From the NCBI GenBank assembly GCA_036374175.1, contig DASUUH010000094.1, positions 1-57,442 on the forward strand: a stretch of DNA of 57,442 bases. The letters run 5' to 3'. A program made the translations under genes and the position numbers. Numbering within the stretch: position 1 is the first letter of the stretch; each line of letters begins with the position of its first letter. The notes below the pieces were generated by a model. That model ran no database searches, was not told where the DNA came from, and was given only the letters and a program-made list of their open reading frames with translations. Below, one piece after another: positions 1 to 7,745 of this stretch. Origin of the DNA: JASLBX01 sp036374175 (lineage in GTDB: Bacteria > Actinomycetota > Actinomycetes > Jiangellales > Jiangellaceae).

Positions 1-821
1 CGCATCATCGCGGCCACCTCACCGAGCGTCGGCAACGGCGGGGACGGCTCACCGGCGAATGCTGCGGCCAGATCGCGGAACAGCCACGGCCGGCCCAGGC
101 AGCCGCGTCCGACCACGACGCCGTCGGCGCCGGTGTGCTCGACCATCCGCAGTGCGTCCGCGGCCTCCCAGATGTCGCCATTGCCGAGAACCGGAATGCC
201 AACGTGCTCTTTGAGCCGCGCGATCGAACCCCAGTCCGCCGCGCCTGAGTAGTGCTGCGCGGCCGTCCGCCCGTGCAATGCGACAGCGGCGCACCCGGCG
301 TCCTCGGCGATCCGCCCGGCGTCCAGGTAGGTGAGGTTGTGCTCGTCGATGCCCATCCGGGTTTTCATCGTGACGGGAATGCCGTAGGGCGTGGCGGCCC
401 CCACGGCTGCCCGCAGGATCCGGTCGAGCAGCCCGCGCTTGTACGGCAAGGCCGCGCCGCCGCCCTTGCGCGTCACCTTAGGTACTGGGCAGCCGAAGTT
501 CAGGTCGACGTGTGCGACGCCGTACTCCCCCGCCAGAATCTTGACCGCTTCACCCACGTAGTGCGGGTCGACGCCGTAGAGCTGCACTGACCGGACGTCT
601 TCGGCGTCGGCGAACACCAACATCGACAGGGTTTTGTCGTCGCGCTCCACGATGCCGCGTGAGGTGATCATCTCGCAGACGTACAACCCGGCGCCCTGCT
701 CGGCGCACAGGCGGCGGAACGCCGCGTTGGTGATGCCCGCCATCGGTGCCAGGATCACCGGCGGCGAGATGGTCAGCGGGCCAAGGCACAGCGTGGCTGG
801 TGCGTGGGTGGTGACGGTCAT
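1..821 (-). CDS. dusB: tRNA-dihydrouridine synthase DusB (3' end outside window)
   Basis: FMN- and NADPH-dependent enzyme that reduces uridine to dihydrouridine in the D-loop of tRNA. Reading leftwards from ATG at 821 gives an uninterrupted frame beginning MTVTTHAPATLCLGPLTISP. It shows the family landmarks LAPMAGITNAAFR (residues 24-36), the flavin/substrate region QLYG, the catalytic cysteine in DLNFGCPVPK (Cys111), MKTRMG, and the late LHGRT and GNGDI motifs of the TIM barrel. The frame runs off the left edge after about 273 codons, so roughly the last quarter (the helical tRNA-binding domain) is missing from the window. It lies 32 bp downstream of a sigma-factor gene on the same strand and may be read through from it. 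Family assignment is firm; DusB rather than another Dus is by general similarity. Confidence 0.93.
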   Translation of the reverse strand, partial: MTVTTHAPATLCLGPLTISPPVILAPMAGITNAAFRRLCAEQGAGLYVCEMITSRGIVERDDKTLSMLVFADAEDVRSVQLYGVDPHYVGEAVKILAGEYGVAHVDLNFGCPVPKVTRKGGGAALPYKRGLLDRILRAAVGAATPYGIPVTMKTRMGIDEHNLTYLDAGRIAEDAGCAAVALHGRTAAQHYSGAADWGSIARLKEHVGIPVLGNGDIWEAADALRMVEHTGADGVVVGRGCLGRPWLFRDLAAAFAGEPSPPLPTLGEVAAMM

Positions 822-853
822 CGCACCGCCATTGTTCCGCAACCAGCGCACAT

Positions 854-2173
854 TCACCCAGCCGACGGCGGTTCTGTGGTTTTCGACGGCCGGATGATCA
901 CGATGTCGGTCGGCCGCGGCCCTGGCGTGGTCGGCGGGGGCGGCTCGACCGTCCGAGTGGGCTCCGGCGTGGTCGGTTCCGGCGTAGCCGTCGGAGTTCT
1001 GGTGGGAGTCCTCGTTGGAGTCGGTTGGCGGGTGCGCGCTGGTGCTACCGGCGCCGTCTCGCCCGGCTGACCAGGCGGCGCGATGGACGGTGTATCAGAG
1101 GGCGTTTGCGTGGACGGCGGTGCCGTGACGGGCACGGCGGCCGGAGCCGACGGCGTCTGCGGTGACGGGACGATCACCGGCGGCGGAATCGTAGTGTCGG
1201 CCTGGCGCTGGTCGAAGAAGAAGGCACCACCCACGACGGCGAGCGTGATCGCGAGGGCGGCCGCAGCCGGGCCCGGGCGAATGCCGAACCGTGGCCGTTC
1301 GCCGTCGAGCGGTACCGGAAACCCGTGCCGGTCGAAGCGCCCGGCCCGCTCGGCGATTGCGCCGCGGTCCATCTCGGATCCGCTTGAAGTCGCCATGATC
1401 TCGTCGCGCAGGGCAGCGGGCGCAAGCAACAGCGGGACGGACGCGAACAACGCCTCGGCGTTGACGTCCCTGCGTCGGCGCGCGGTGCAGGTCTCGCAGC
1501 CGTCGATATGACGGGCGACTCGCTTGCGCAGCAGCACGGTGAGCCCGCCGTCCCACCCGCTCAGCAGCTCGCCGAGCTCGTCGCAGTCGCGCCGTCCGGT
1601 CCGGGCCACGATCAGGACGGCGACAGCCCGCTCGAGTTGCCGGCGAGCCTTGGAAAGCACAGCATGCGCGTGTTTGGCCGGAACGCCCATGGCGCCGGCG
1701 ATCTCACCCATGTCGAGCTTGTGGCGGATGGCGAGGTCGAGCACTTCGCGTTCGCGCGGGTTCAGCCCGTCCGCGGCCGACCAGACCAGCTCGCGGAGTT
1801 CCTCCTCGCGCAAGCCGGCGTCGAGTTCCGCGGTGTCGTCGCTCACGGCGATCGCCTCGTCGAGCTCGGCGGTGCGCTGCTGACCACGGAGTATTCGCAG
1901 GCACTCGTTGCGCGCGATGGCGTAGAGCCATGGCCGCAGTTTCGTAGCGTCGCGGAGTTGGCCGACGCGCTCGAATGCGACGACGAACGTGTCGTGGACC
2001 GCATCCGCGGCCGCGTGACGGTCATGCAGCATCGCGGCGCAGTACGCGACGAGCCGGTCGGCGTACTCGTCGTACGCGGCAGCGAGCCCGGCAGGATCGC
2101 GATTGCGGAGTCCGGTGACGATCTCGACATCGTCCACGGCTGCGACGATAGGCCGTGCCGGCGGAAATGGCAC
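854..2173 (-). CDS. ECF-type sigma factor fused to anti-sigma-like zinc domain and membrane anchor
   Basis: Sigma-70 family protein of about 439 aa, far longer than a normal 180-220 aa ECF sigma. Region 2 is seen around residues 30-100 (LAAAYDEYADRLVAYC, then RPWLYAIARNECLRILRG) and region 4 around 130-190 (LNPREREVLDLAIRH with a helix-turn-helix). After this comes H222-x3-C226-x2-C229, the zinc-binding pattern of ZAS anti-sigma factors. A hydrophobic segment follows at about 301-320, then a tail of about 119 residues rich in Pro and Thr, probably extracytoplasmic. The protein therefore seems to carry its own membrane-bound anti-sigma module; release by proteolysis or redox would be inference. 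Start choice is uncertain: GTG at 2173 or 2137 are plausible, and the best Shine-Dalgarno nearby (GGAAGGAAAG) points to an ATG at 2184 in another frame. The frame stays open up to 2266. Confidence 0.85.
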   Translation of the reverse strand: MPFPPARPIVAAVDDVEIVTGLRNRDPAGLAAAYDEYADRLVAYCAAMLHDRHAAADAVHDTFVVAFERVGQLRDATKLRPWLYAIARNECLRILRGQQRTAELDEAIAVSDDTAELDAGLREEELRELVWSAADGLNPREREVLDLAIRHKLDMGEIAGAMGVPAKHAHAVLSKARRQLERAVAVLIVARTGRRDCDELGELLSGWDGGLTVLLRKRVARHIDGCETCTARRRRDVNAEALFASVPLLLAPAALRDEIMATSSGSEMDRGAIAERAGRFDRHGFPVPLDGERPRFGIRPGPAAAALAITLAVVGGAFFFDQRQADTTIPPPVIVPSPQTPSAPAAVPVTAPPSTQTPSDTPSIAPPGQPGETAPVAPARTRQPTPTRTPTRTPTATPEPTTPEPTRTVEPPPPTTPGPRPTDIVIIRPSKTTEPPSAG

Positions 2174-2266
2174 GTGTGCACCATGGCTGTCTTTCCTTCC
2201 GGACGCCGCATGGTGGGTCCTGGCCGCCCCTCCGGACCAGAACCCACCGTCGGTATCGCGTGGCAC

Positions 2267-2830
2267 TTACCGGCGCCGCTTGGCGAGGCCGTAGCCGAGC
2301 ATCGTCAGGCCGCCGACTCCCAGGAGTCCGGCCACGAGCGCCCAGATGAGGCTGCTTCCGGTGCCCTGCTCGCTCACCATCTCGGCCTGCATCTGTTCGG
2401 CGGGCTCTTCGGTGGGCTCTGCAGCGGGCTCACTTGTTTCCTCCGCCTCGGGCGTCGCGTCGTCGGCGGTGTCATCTGCCGCCGATGTGTTCGGTGCCGA
2501 CTGGCCGCTGCCACTCGCCGGTTTCGAGGCGGGCTTCGGAGCTGCGGGCTTCGGCGCCGGCTTGGCGGGCTCGTCCTCGGCGGCCGGCTCGTCCTCGGCT
2601 GCGGGCTCGTCCTCGGCGGGTTCCTCTTCGGGCGCCGGCTCGTCTTCGGGCTGGTCTTGCGGGTCGCCGGGTACGAACGGACCGTCCGGGTCTATTGGCG
2701 GAAGCGGGGCCAGCTGGTCAGCGGCGTTGAACGGGGCCGGTTCGTCGGCGTGGGCGGTGGTCGCGATGCCCGCGCCAGCCAGAACGGTGGCGACGGCGGC
2801 GACGGTGATACGGATCAGGTAGGTGCGCAT
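2267..2830 (-). CDS. Secreted, C-terminally anchored acidic Pro/Ala/Glu-rich protein
   Basis: 187 aa with no recognised enzyme domain. It has a Sec-type signal peptide (MRTYLIRITVAAVATVLAGA, likely cleavage after AHA near residue 28). A low-complexity region at about 55-155 follows, with repeated EDEPA units and then Lys-Pro-Ala repeats (KPAPKPAAPKPAS). A C-terminal hydrophobic helix (about 161-181) ends in AKRRR. This layout is that of a wall-spanning protein held by its C-terminal membrane helix; no LPxTG motif is visible, so sortase anchoring is not supported. The start is set by GGAGGAG six bases before ATG 2830. It lies immediately upstream of the membrane-anchored sigma factor on the same strand, so the two may share a transcript and a cell-envelope role; that link is inference. 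Confidence 0.75.
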   Translation of the reverse strand: MRTYLIRITVAAVATVLAGAGIATTAHADEPAPFNAADQLAPLPPIDPDGPFVPGDPQDQPEDEPAPEEEPAEDEPAAEDEPAAEDEPAKPAPKPAAPKPASKPASGSGQSAPNTSAADDTADDATPEAEETSEPAAEPTEEPAEQMQAEMVSEQGTGSSLIWALVAGLLGVGGLTMLGYGLAKRRR

Positions 2831-2851
2831 CGGGCTCTCCTCCGGGTTGGT

Positions 2852-2872
2852 CGCGGAGGTCTGTCCTCCGCG
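2852..2872 (-). terminator. Hairpin between glyS and the secreted-protein gene
   Basis: Perfect 8-bp stem CGCGGAGG / CCTCCGCG around a 5-base loop, in the 105-bp gap after the glyS stop and before the ribosome binding site of the next gene on the same strand. No T-run follows, so it may be a weak terminator, a processing site or a translation-control hairpin. Confidence 0.35.
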
Positions 2873-2935
2873 TCGTCACCGGCATGAGGGCGCTATGCCA
2901 CGGATGCCAACACTTTTCTTCGAAGATTTTCGCGG

Positions 2936-4318
2936 CTACGCCGGAATGCGCTCGAACAGGTAACCCTCGACGCGGTCCAAGCCGACCCGCTCCTGCTGCA
3001 TCGAGTCGCGGTCGCGCACCGTCACGGCGTTGTCGTCCAGCGTGTCGAAGTCGACCGTCACGCAGAACGGCGTTCCGATTTCGTCCTGTCGCCGGTATCG
3101 GCGTCCGATCGCGCCGGCGTCGTCGAACTCGACGTTCCACCGATTGCGCAGTGCGGTGGCGAGCTCACGCGCCTTCGGCGACAGTTCAGCGGACCTCGAC
3201 AGCGGCAGGACGGCCGCCTTGATCGGTGCCAGGCGCGGATCGAACCGCAGCACCGTCCTCTTATCTACGCCGCCCTTTGCGTTCGGCGCCTCGTCCTCGT
3301 CGTACGCCTCGAGCAGGAACGCCAGCACCGAGCGGGTCAGGCCGGCCGCCGGCTCGATGACGTACGGAGTCCAGCGCTGGCCCTTCTCCTGGTCGAAGTA
3401 CGTGAGATCGGCGCCGGAGTGCTGCGAATGGGTGGTCAGGTCGAAATCAGTACGGTTGGCGATGCCTTCGAGCTCGCCGAAATCCGTCCCTCCGAAGCGG
3501 AACCGGTACTCGATGTCGACCGTCCGCTTGGAGTAGTGCGACAGCTTTTCGACCGGATGCTCGTAGAGCCGCAGGTTGTCAGTCGACAGGCCAAGGTCGA
3601 CATACCAGTTCCAACGCTCTGCGATCCAGTACTCGTGCCACTGCTCGTCCGTGCCGGGCTCGACGAAGAACTCCATCTCCATCTGCTCGAACTCGCGCGT
3701 GCGGAAGATGAAGTTGCCGGGCGTGACCTCGTTGCGGAACGACTTGCCGACCTGCGCGATCCCAAACGGCGGCTTGCGGCGCGCCGAGCCCAGCACGTTC
3801 AGGAAGTTGACGAAGATGCCCTGCGCGGTCTCAGGACGTAGATAGTGCAGGCCTTCTTCGGTCTCGACCGGGCCGAGGTGGGTCCTCAGCAGGCCGTTGA
3901 ACATCTTGGGATCTGTGAACGAACCCTTGGCGCCGCAGCGTGGGCACGGGACGCCGGCCAGCCCGCCTTCGGGCGCACGTCCCTTACGTTCGGTGAACTC
4001 CTCCATCAACTCGTCGGCCCGGAACCGGCGGTGGCACGCCTGGCACTCGGTCAGCGGGTCGACGAAGGCCTCGACGTGACCCGATGCGACCCACGTCTGG
4101 CGAGGGAGGATGACAGCCGAGTCGAGGCCGACGACGTCCTCGCGCAACTGCACCATCGAGCGCCACCAAGCGCTCCGGATGTTGTCCTTGAGCTCGACGC
4201 CGAGCGGGCCGTAGTCCCAGGCGGAGCGGGTGCCGCCGTAAATCTCACCGGTGGGATAGACGAATCCGCGTCGCTTGGCGAGCGAGACAACGGCGTCGAC
4301 GATCTGGTCGGCAAGCAT
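2936..4318 (-). CDS. glyS: Glycine--tRNA ligase (single-chain, alpha2 type)
   Basis: Class II aminoacyl-tRNA synthetase charging tRNA-Gly, 460 aa, the size expected for the bacterial/archaeal-like alpha2 form rather than the split GlyQ/GlyS form. It begins MLADQIVDAVVSLAKRRGF and contains YGPLGVELKDNI and RQTWVASGHVEAF. A zinc-binding insertion CxxC (CQACH, residues about 93-97, and CPRCG, about 124-128) follows. Class II motif 2 is FRNEVTPGNFIFRTREFEQMEMEFF read in two parts, and motif 3 is near GLTRSVLAFLLEAY. The C-terminal anticodon-binding domain starts near LAPIKAAVLPLS. The gene is free-standing on the minus strand, with about 90 bp to the YibE/F gene upstream. Confidence 0.97.
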   Translation of the reverse strand: MLADQIVDAVVSLAKRRGFVYPTGEIYGGTRSAWDYGPLGVELKDNIRSAWWRSMVQLREDVVGLDSAVILPRQTWVASGHVEAFVDPLTECQACHRRFRADELMEEFTERKGRAPEGGLAGVPCPRCGAKGSFTDPKMFNGLLRTHLGPVETEEGLHYLRPETAQGIFVNFLNVLGSARRKPPFGIAQVGKSFRNEVTPGNFIFRTREFEQMEMEFFVEPGTDEQWHEYWIAERWNWYVDLGLSTDNLRLYEHPVEKLSHYSKRTVDIEYRFRFGGTDFGELEGIANRTDFDLTTHSQHSGADLTYFDQEKGQRWTPYVIEPAAGLTRSVLAFLLEAYDEDEAPNAKGGVDKRTVLRFDPRLAPIKAAVLPLSRSAELSPKARELATALRNRWNVEFDDAGAIGRRYRRQDEIGTPFCVTVDFDTLDDNAVTVRDRDSMQQERVGLDRVEGYLFERIPA

Positions 4319-4411
4319 TCACAATCATCTCCATCCGGCTGGATTGTCGGCGAGGTTTGACCAGGAGGTTACCTGTTGACGAGCCGCGAAGCTGAATCGA
4401 AGGCAGGCGGC

Positions 4412-5611
4412 CTAGGCCACTTCGGCGGTACGGCGGGCGCGGCGGCCACGGGTCCGGCGGGCGCGGGTCGGGCGGGTGGCCTCGCGAACGGTGATGGCCG
4501 CGAGGGCCGTGGTGACGGGTACGGCGGCCACGATGCCGATGCTGCCGACAAGCGCGCGGACGACCTCCTGAGCAATGAGTTCCATGGTCAGCACGTCGAG
4601 CACCGGCCGGTCCGCGACGGTGAAGAGCATCAGGAGCGGCAGCGACGCCCCAGCGTAGGCGAGCACCAGCGTGTTGACCGTGGCTGCCACGTGGTCGCGC
4701 CCGACGCGGAGCCCCGCACCGAACAGGTACCTGCGTCCGGCTTGTGGATTGGCCCGGGCCAGTTCCCACACCGTCGAGGCCTGGCTTACCGTCACGTCGT
4801 CCAGCACGCCGAGCGCGCCGATGACCAGCCCGGCGAGCAGCAGGCCGCGCAGATCGACCTCCGTGGCGATGGCTCCCAGGTAGCTGATGCTCTCGTCACC
4901 CAGGCCGACCAGGTTGGCGAAGTGGGTGAACCCGTAGCCCAGCAGGCCGGTAAGCGACAGGCTGACGACCGTCCCGATCAGGGCGACGGACGTCTTCATG
5001 GAGAACCCGTGAGCCAAGTACAGCGTCACCATCATGATGGCGCTGGCACCGACCACGGCGACCGCGAGCGGCGTCGTGCCTTCGAGCAGCGCCGGGAGGA
5101 TGAACACGGTCAGCACGAGGACCGACAGCGCCAACCCGGCAAGGGCAGCGACGCCACGCCATCTCGAGAGCACCACGACCGCCACCGCGAAGAGCACCGC
5201 CAATAACGCCAGCGGGACCGACCGCTGGAAATCGTCGATCGTGTATCGGTCCTGAATCGGCCAGTCCTGATTGCCGTACATGACGACCGCATCGCCGACG
5301 TGGAACTCGGGCACGCCGGGTCCGTACGGGACCGCAACGATGACCTCTGCTCCGTCGTCCGGCCCGGACTCGACCCGCACCGTAGCCTCCAGGCACTGCG
5401 GATCGGGCGAGTCCTGGCACTCACGAATCTCCTGGATCGTGCCGTTGTATCGCTCCGCGCCTTCGATCGTCGCGTGCTCACCGCTCGGCCAGAGCAGGAC
5501 GATGCCGGCGATCGTGGCGAGCACGAGGGGCACCAGGACGGCCAGCACGACGTGACGCACATGCGGGGTGATGGTGAGCTCGCCACCGTGGTGGCCGTGA
5601 TCGGTCCCCAT
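4412..5611 (-). CDS. YibE/F family multi-pass membrane protein
   Basis: 399 aa with the YibE/F-like layout: one N-terminal membrane helix (VVLAVLVPLVLATIAGIVLL), an extracytoplasmic beta-rich domain of about 100 residues (ESGPDDGAEVIVAVPYGPGVPEF), then six to eight membrane helices. The membrane part has the conserved LLAGLVIGALGVLDDVTVSQASTV region. The molecular function of the family is not established. The C-terminus is very basic (TRPTRARRTRGRRARR). The start ATG at 5611 overlaps the TGA of the preceding small gene by one base (TGATG), so translation is probably coupled. The N-terminal His-rich stretch (MGTDHGHHGG) is notable, but metal binding is not shown. Confidence 0.85.
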   Translation of the reverse strand: MGTDHGHHGGELTITPHVRHVVLAVLVPLVLATIAGIVLLWPSGEHATIEGAERYNGTIQEIRECQDSPDPQCLEATVRVESGPDDGAEVIVAVPYGPGVPEFHVGDAVVMYGNQDWPIQDRYTIDDFQRSVPLALLAVLFAVAVVVLSRWRGVAALAGLALSVLVLTVFILPALLEGTTPLAVAVVGASAIMMVTLYLAHGFSMKTSVALIGTVVSLSLTGLLGYGFTHFANLVGLGDESISYLGAIATEVDLRGLLLAGLVIGALGVLDDVTVSQASTVWELARANPQAGRRYLFGAGLRVGRDHVAATVNTLVLAYAGASLPLLMLFTVADRPVLDVLTMELIAQEVVRALVGSIGIVAAVPVTTALAAITVREATRPTRARRTRGRRARRTAEVA

Positions 5612-5976
5612 CAGTCCAGGTCGCTCGAAATCGTGGGGCCGGCGGCGTGGCCGATGCCGACCGAATCGGCGTCCGCGGCGCGATCCGACGAGTTCGTCGT
5701 GGTCAGCAACTCGAAGGCGGTGGGCTCGTCGATCACCGTGGACAGCAGCGCGAGCGCGGACATCTTTACCTCGTATGACGACAGTGCCCTGCGGTACGAA
5801 CCGACGTCGGCCCACTCCGTGCTGATGAGCCAGAGCGTCGGGTCGTCAATTGCGCGGCCGATATGACCGGTGCGCCAACCCGGGCGCTCGGCAAGGACGG
5901 CAACGGCGGCGCGAGCCTGAGCGAGAAATCCACCGGCGTCAGCCTCAGCTACCCGGTAACGGGTGACGGCGAGCAT
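5611..5976 (-). CDS. Antibiotic-biosynthesis-monooxygenase (ABM) fold protein
   Basis: 121 aa, a small dimeric alpha/beta-barrel type protein. It starts MLAVTRYRV and shows the ABM pattern: a strand, a helix with AVAVLAERPGW, the GHIGRAIDDPTLWLISTEWADVGSYRRAL stretch (strand, then Trp-rich turn and helix), and a final helix and strand. Members include small monooxygenases, heme-degrading enzymes and proteins of unknown role, so the substrate cannot be named. The start at 5976 is preferred over ATG 5991 because AGGA lies five bases upstream of it. Its stop overlaps the YibE/F start by one base. The last 25 residues (after LLTTTNSSD) look disordered. Confidence 0.8.
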   Translation of the reverse strand: MLAVTRYRVAEADAGGFLAQARAAVAVLAERPGWRTGHIGRAIDDPTLWLISTEWADVGSYRRALSSYEVKMSALALLSTVIDEPTAFELLTTTNSSDRAADADSVGIGHAAGPTISSDLD

Positions 5977-6054
5977 GGTTGTCCTAGGCATGAGGGAACA
6001 TGATGGAGTTCCACAGTACGTCGTGCCACTTGCCGAGGAGCCCTGAGGAGCATC

Positions 6055-6462
6055 GTGCCCAGCAACCGGCCCCAAGCCCGCCGTTCGGCCAACCGGCGGC
6101 CCGCTCCGCCTGCCGCGCGCACCAGGTCGCCGCGACCGACGGGTCAGCGGCGGCCGGCGGCCCAACCCACCTCTCCCACCGGGGTGCGGGGCGGGCTCGA
6201 GCGAGTCAGCCTGCCGGTGCTGGCCCGACTGACCAGCATGCCCCGGTGGCTGGTGGGGGTGTTGCCAGCGGTGCTGTTGCTCAGTGGCCTGCTTGCGCCG
6301 CCGCCGTGGGGCACAATCACGCTCGGGTTGGTCACGCTGTTCCTGGCCTGGCTGCTGGTGCTGTCGTGGCCGCGGCTCGACGGCCGGTCGCGCACCATCC
6401 GCACGTTCGTGGTTCTCCTGCTCGCGGCGGCGACTGGCGCACACGGCGTGGGCATCCTCTGA
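6055..6462 (+). CDS. Small basic membrane protein (DUF6703-like)
   Basis: 135 aa. The first 45 residues are rich in Arg and Pro (RPQARRSANRRPAPP), likely cytoplasmic. Three hydrophobic segments follow: about 66-82 (WLVGVLPAVLLLSGLLA), about 85-104 (WGTITLGLVTLFLAWLLVL) and about 117-135. This resembles short actinobacterial proteins of unknown function; the family name is from memory. GTG 6055 is well supported by GAGGAG with seven-base spacing. It is divergent from the ABM-fold gene, with about 80 bp between them that must hold both promoters. Confidence 0.75.
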   Translation: MPSNRPQARRSANRRPAPPAARTRSPRPTGQRRPAAQPTSPTGVRGGLERVSLPVLARLTSMPRWLVGVLPAVLLLSGLLAPPPWGTITLGLVTLFLAWLLVLSWPRLDGRSRTIRTFVVLLLAAATGAHGVGIL

Positions 6463-6575
6463 CGCCCGCTCAGCAAGCGGACGCGCATATCCACAACAAC
6501 GGTTGAGCGCGCCGGGTTGTCCACAGATTCGATTCCGGGCAGCGTCGGCCCTCTGCGAGCCGCCACGATCTAGGC

Positions 6576-7496
6576 ATGAACATCCCTTCGGAGCTTCGCG
6601 CGCTCGCGCAGGCGCAGGACGGCATCATCACCCGGCAGCAGGCGCTGACGTGCGGCGTCAGCAAGTCGGCGATCCGGCATGCGCTCGGCGAGAACGGTGC
6701 TTGGAAGAAGATCATTCCTGGCGTGTACGCGACGTTCACCGGACCATTGCAGCACCGGCATCGGGTGCGGGCTGCCTTGCTTTATGCCGGCGACATGGCC
6801 ATGGTGACGGGTGTCTACGCATGCCGCGCCTACGGGATGCAGTACGTGCCGCGCCGAGAAGACGACCTCGTCGAGATTCTGGTGCCAGCTAACGTTCGCC
6901 GAACCCCAATTTCGATCGCCAAGATCCGCCGGGTCAAGGCACTGCCCGCGGCCCGCGTCGTACGCGGCATACCCTGCGCTCCGCCCGAACGGGCAGCACT
7001 CGATGCGTGTCGCGACGTGAAGAGCCAACGAGACGTTCGGGCGGCATTGTGTGAGGTCGTCCAGCGCCAACTCACGAAGGTGGAGCGGCTAGTGGCCGAG
7101 TTCAACACTGTCGATCGGCGTGGAATGACACATGCGCTACACACCCTGGACGACATCCTCGCCGGGTGCAGGTCGGCTCCAGAATGCGAACTGCGCGACG
7201 TCATCCGTACCAGCACGATTTTGGACGAGCCGGTGTGGAACCAGCCACTGCCCGATGACATGAGCCTTGTTCCGGACGGTTACTACAAAGAAGTAAGACT
7301 CGCGCTCGAAGTCGACTCCATTGAGCACCATGGGTTCGGCGACGGGCCCGAGCGCACCGAACAGCGTCGGGCCAGGTATGCCGCCCTCGGATGGCGGGTT
7401 GTGTCGATATCGCCGCGCCGTATCCGGCAGGAACCGAAGGCCTTGCTGGCCGAGATCGAGGCGGCCTACCTCGCCGACACATCTGACGCCGCATAG
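6576..7496 (+). CDS. Orphan AbiEi-type winged-helix protein with DUF559-like C-terminus
   Basis: 306 aa. The N-terminal 60 residues match the AbiEi antitoxin winged helix (LRALAQAQDGIITRQQAL, then GVSKSAIRHALGENGAWKKIIPGVYA). The C-terminal part has LALEVDSIEHH followed by ERTEQRRARYAALGWRVVSISP. That is the strand-turn-helix pattern of DUF559/Vsr-like PD-(D/E)xK nuclease-fold domains, where the acidic EVDS strand carries the catalytic residues. No AbiEii nucleotidyltransferase toxin gene lies beside it, so it is not a standard type IV toxin-antitoxin pair. Such orphans are common in actinobacteria and their role is unknown. The gene is monocistronic and followed by a repeat-rich spacer. Confidence 0.75.
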   Translation: MNIPSELRALAQAQDGIITRQQALTCGVSKSAIRHALGENGAWKKIIPGVYATFTGPLQHRHRVRAALLYAGDMAMVTGVYACRAYGMQYVPRREDDLVEILVPANVRRTPISIAKIRRVKALPAARVVRGIPCAPPERAALDACRDVKSQRDVRAALCEVVQRQLTKVERLVAEFNTVDRRGMTHALHTLDDILAGCRSAPECELRDVIRTSTILDEPVWNQPLPDDMSLVPDGYYKEVRLALEVDSIEHHGFGDGPERTEQRRARYAALGWRVVSISPRRIRQEPKALLAEIEAAYLADTSDAA

Positions 7497-7527
7497 CCAG
7501 CTGCCGAGCTAGCACGCAGTTTGCGGA

Positions 7528-7677
7528 CACCAAGGTTCCACACTGCCGCTGCGCAGCCTCACCAAGCTTCCACAATGCTGCCAGGGCGACATTGTGGAAG
7601 CTTGGTGCCCACTTGAAGCAGCACCATGGAAGCTTGGTGCCCACCCGCCAACAACACCGTGGAACCTTGGTGCCCCC
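7528..7677. repeat. Compound inverted/direct repeat cluster (HindIII-centred 18-mer)
   Basis: Five copies of a motif close to TGGAAGCTTGGTGCCCAC lie in the 248-bp gap between the AbiEi-like gene and znuA. Copies on the plus strand start at 7595, 7627 and 7660 (32-33 bp period). Reverse copies are at 7528-7541 and 7560-7577. The pair 7560-7577 / 7590-7607 is a perfect 18-bp inverted repeat with a 12-base loop. The outer pair 7528-7541 / 7659-7672 is a perfect 14-bp inverted repeat with AACCTT in place of AAGCTT, a compensatory change that preserves pairing. Nothing here looks coding. Confidence 0.9.
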
Positions 7678-7730
7678 AGAGCGGAATCAGCTCAGCGTTC
7701 ACGCTGTTTTGACAGCGAAGCCACCGCTAG

Positions 7731-7745
7731 TGAGAATGGGTCTCA
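7731..7745. promoter_or_regulatory. Zur-like operator overlapping the znuA start
   Basis: The 15-mer TGAGAATGGGTCTCA is an inverted repeat (TGAGA-N5-TCTCA). It resembles the 7-1-7 zinc-uptake-regulator box TGAnAAT-n-ATTnTCA, with five of seven symmetric positions kept. It touches the ATG at 7745 and contains the alternative ATG 7736, so a bound repressor would sit on the translation start. This fits zinc-repressed, possibly leaderless transcription. Function is inferred from position and resemblance. Confidence 0.5.

Noticed and set aside
2267..2830. Sortase-anchored surface protein
   Set aside because: The C-terminal hydrophobic helix and basic tail are present, but no LPxTG-like motif precedes them.
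1508..2887. Open frame of 459 codons on the plus strand across the sigma and secreted-protein genes
   Set aside because: It spans two well-supported minus-strand genes and its later part is a Gly/Arg/Leu repeat produced by reading the EDEPA repeat backwards.
6576..7496. Complete AbiE type IV toxin-antitoxin system
   Set aside because: Only the antitoxin-like domain is present. The next gene is znuA after a non-coding repeat region, and no nucleotidyltransferase is seen within the window.
7560..7677. CRISPR array (direct repeats of about 18 bp with a 32-33 bp period)
   Set aside because: Only three direct copies with 14-15 bp spacers plus two inverted copies, with no cas genes; spacing and inversion do not fit CRISPR.
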